Positions 62,489 to 64,000 of a DNA stretch of 64,000 bases are shown in pieces. The number at the start of each line of letters is the position of its first letter. The first letter of the stretch is position 1. This DNA is from Casuarius casuarius. Lineage: Eukaryota; Chordata; Aves; Casuariiformes; Casuariidae. Position numbers and translations under genes: made by a program. The stretch is taken from NCBI GenBank assembly GCA_003342895.1, contig PTFA01000550.1, positions 62,001 to 126,000 on the forward strand. Reading direction: 5' to 3'. The notes beneath the pieces are model-generated. The model ran no database searches, had not been told where the DNA came from, and saw only the letters and a program-made list of their open reading frames with translations.

Positions 62489-63544
62489 CTAGAGAAAGGA
62501 GAACACCCATGTTACTGGGAGCCATTTATATGAAGTTGTCCCTCCCACTTAGTTCCTTGTTCCTCCTGAGAAGGGGTTGCCAGCCAGCCTGGTCATTCTC
62601 TGTTGTAGAGATGCAACAATCTCTCATCTCTTCCTCCATATCTCCATACTGGAGGAGCTCAGGCTGCACCTAATTTGTCCTTAACTTTGCACTGGTGCCA
62701 GCACACAATACTTTTGTTGGCCCTGTCTGGCTGCCTCCCAGACCCTAAGCAGCTCCTCTCATCCTCTAAGCTCTTCATTCCTGAGTCCTGATTAGAGCTA
62801 GATTTTGTCTCCTGCAGTATCTTTACAGGAACCTTTGCAGAGCAGAAGCTTCTGTTGATGAAACTTCTACTCCCCTGATGCTAAATCACACCAAAGCATA
62901 GAAACCAAGGAGAGAGGAGGGGAAGGCAGTTTTCTTTCTTCTTTCGGGAGAACCAGGGACCTCCAAGCCAGCTGTGCTTGCGACTTCACTAGCAGCTTGG
63001 CAGTGCATATACTCTGTGAGAGTGGTCATATTGTGAATGGCTGATTTTCTTTCAGTCCTATGCCTTATCCCTCTGCTACATCCTTATGGCAAGATCATGT
63101 GCTACTCATTAGAAGCTGCAGCTTTCCCCCCTCTCTCTTCCAAATCCAGTAACTGGGCTGACTGAGTTATTCTCTGGCTTCACCTAGGTAGCTAATTTGT
63201 GCAAAGAGATGGGCACACTTCACCTTTGTGCCCATACAGTTTCCCATCAGCAGAGAATGCTGCTCACTCACCTTCCTGAGTGCATGCTTTAGCTGACAGG
63301 GATTTCTCCTTTCCTGATTTGTAGATGGCAGTCACTGTCACTAAATAGGTTGTGTTGGGTGCCAGGTTCTCCACCACAGTGCTGTTGCGCTTGCCATCCA
63401 CCTCCAGCAGCTTCACTGAATCCCCAGGGAGTGGCCCATACAGGATCTGATAACCGATCACACTGTCCGGTGTGGGAGCCCAGCTAACACGGAAGCTGTG
63501 TGGCTTGGACTCCGAGATGAGAACCTGAGCTGGACTGATTTCCT
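62112..63544 (-). CDS. VWA1: VWA1, last two exons (fibronectin type III domains)
   Basis: Exons 63272-63544 and 62112-62488 (transcript order) join in phase 1 (G|AG gives Glu). Each carries one fibronectin type III domain: the first has SFRVSW, GYQILYGPL and NLAPNTTYLVTVTAIY; the second has TLKASWDSADGKVLGYRVRC and TDLVSGTTNKVCVKPMYKNQ. These show the FN3 core Trp and the Leu..Pro/Ser-Gly-Thr..Tyr/Val pattern. A 30-odd residue Cys/Asp/Glu-containing tail follows before TGA at 62114-62112. Known: VWA1 (WARP) is a secreted matrix protein of cartilage and nerve basement membranes with one VWA domain and two FN3 domains. The VWA exon must lie right of the window. The symbol rests on synteny next to ATAD3 plus domain content; another FN3 protein is not excluded. 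Confidence 0.72.
62489..63271 (-). other. VWA1 intron between FN3 exons
   Basis: 783-bp GT-AG intron; nothing further recognised. Confidence 0.75.
63272..63544 (-). CDS. VWA1: VWA1 penultimate exon (FN3 domain)
   Basis: 273 bp, exactly 91 codons, phase 1-1: EEISPAQVLISESKPHSFRV, then SWAPTPDSVIGYQILYGPLP, and on to SLSAKACTQE. Acceptor TTGCAG, donor GTGAGT. A symmetrical phase-1 exon equal to one FN3 domain is typical of shuffled extracellular modules. NST and NTT are potential N-glycosylation sites. Confidence 0.8.
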
Positions 63545-64000
63545 CTGCAAGCAGTGTAAAAAGAGATGAGTGAGTCTGTGTAATTCATGGCATCAGAATG
63601 CTCGCAGAGGAGTATACTTGTCCTGCACTGTATTTGGCTTCTAGGAGGTGGAAGAAAATCTATTCAGCACCTAGATGTTTGTAGTCATCTGTGTCAGCAC
63701 AGCCCAGCTCAGCTCTAAGAAAATGGTTTATCCATCCACTGAGGGGATACAGTGAGCACAGAGTGGACAAAACTACTTGGCCAGAAGTGTTCTTGTGTGC
63801 AAAAGAATGATTATTTGATGCACTGCAATTTTGTGCAAATTCATCTTGGCTTTGCCACCCCCTTTCAGATTTTAAGTGTACAACTTTTTTAAATGTTGCC
63901 ATCCAATATAAATCTGAGTTATTTTTCTGGCTCAGATGACTAGTCTGCCCAGAGGGGCCAGCTCCTGCTCTGAGTGTTCCCCCTCTTACACAGGGATTTC
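63545..64000 (-). other. VWA1 intron, right end of window
   Basis: No exon with FN3 or VWA similarity is visible before the window ends, so the upstream exons lie beyond 64000. Confidence 0.65.

Overview
This is a piece of vertebrate nuclear genome. Its genes are split by GT-AG introns and there is no bacterial or organellar gene organisation. Two fragments with the 3'-end signature of CR1 LINEs point to a sauropsid (bird, turtle or crocodilian), most likely a bird; I cannot fix the species. The gene order TMEM240 > < ATAD3 ... < VWA1 is the order of human 1p36.33 (VWA1, ATAD3 cluster, TMEM240), so the block is conserved. All exon models below were built by hand from the sequence, by joining phase-compatible exons at AG/GT boundaries.

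Layout: (1) 1-6010, plus strand: the last two coding exons and 3' UTR of TMEM240; its 5' exons lie left of the window. (2) About 6.0-19.3 kb: intergenic space between the convergent 3' ends of TMEM240 and ATAD3A, mostly featureless, with one reversed CR1 fragment. (3) 19555-52710, minus strand: a complete 16-exon ATAD3A-type gene, predicted at 605 aa. It has an N-terminal coiled coil, one membrane segment and a full AAA+ ATPase core, and it is single copy here whereas humans have three tandem copies. (4) About 52.25-53.25 kb: a CpG-rich bidirectional promoter with NRF1-type motifs and CCAAT boxes, plus an inverted pair of X-box (RFX) half-sites. (5) 53431-57568, plus strand, head-to-head with ATAD3A: a coding gene of three coding exons plus a probable non-coding first exon, predicted at 363 aa, which I do not recognise. 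I recall no counterpart at this place in human. It is the best candidate for something undescribed. (6) 57.6-62.1 kb: intergenic, with a cluster of three poly(A) signals near 61.1 kb. (7) 62112-63544, minus strand: the last two exons of a fibronectin type III protein, by synteny VWA1; the rest lies right of the window.

The genes do not form a pathway. TMEM240 is a neuronal membrane protein, ATAD3A a mitochondrial inner-membrane ATPase and VWA1 an extracellular matrix protein. The only functional coupling the sequence suggests is shared promoter use between ATAD3A and the unrecognised gene. Two single undetermined bases (45060 and 48163) and several long homopolymers mark places where the assembly may be imperfect.
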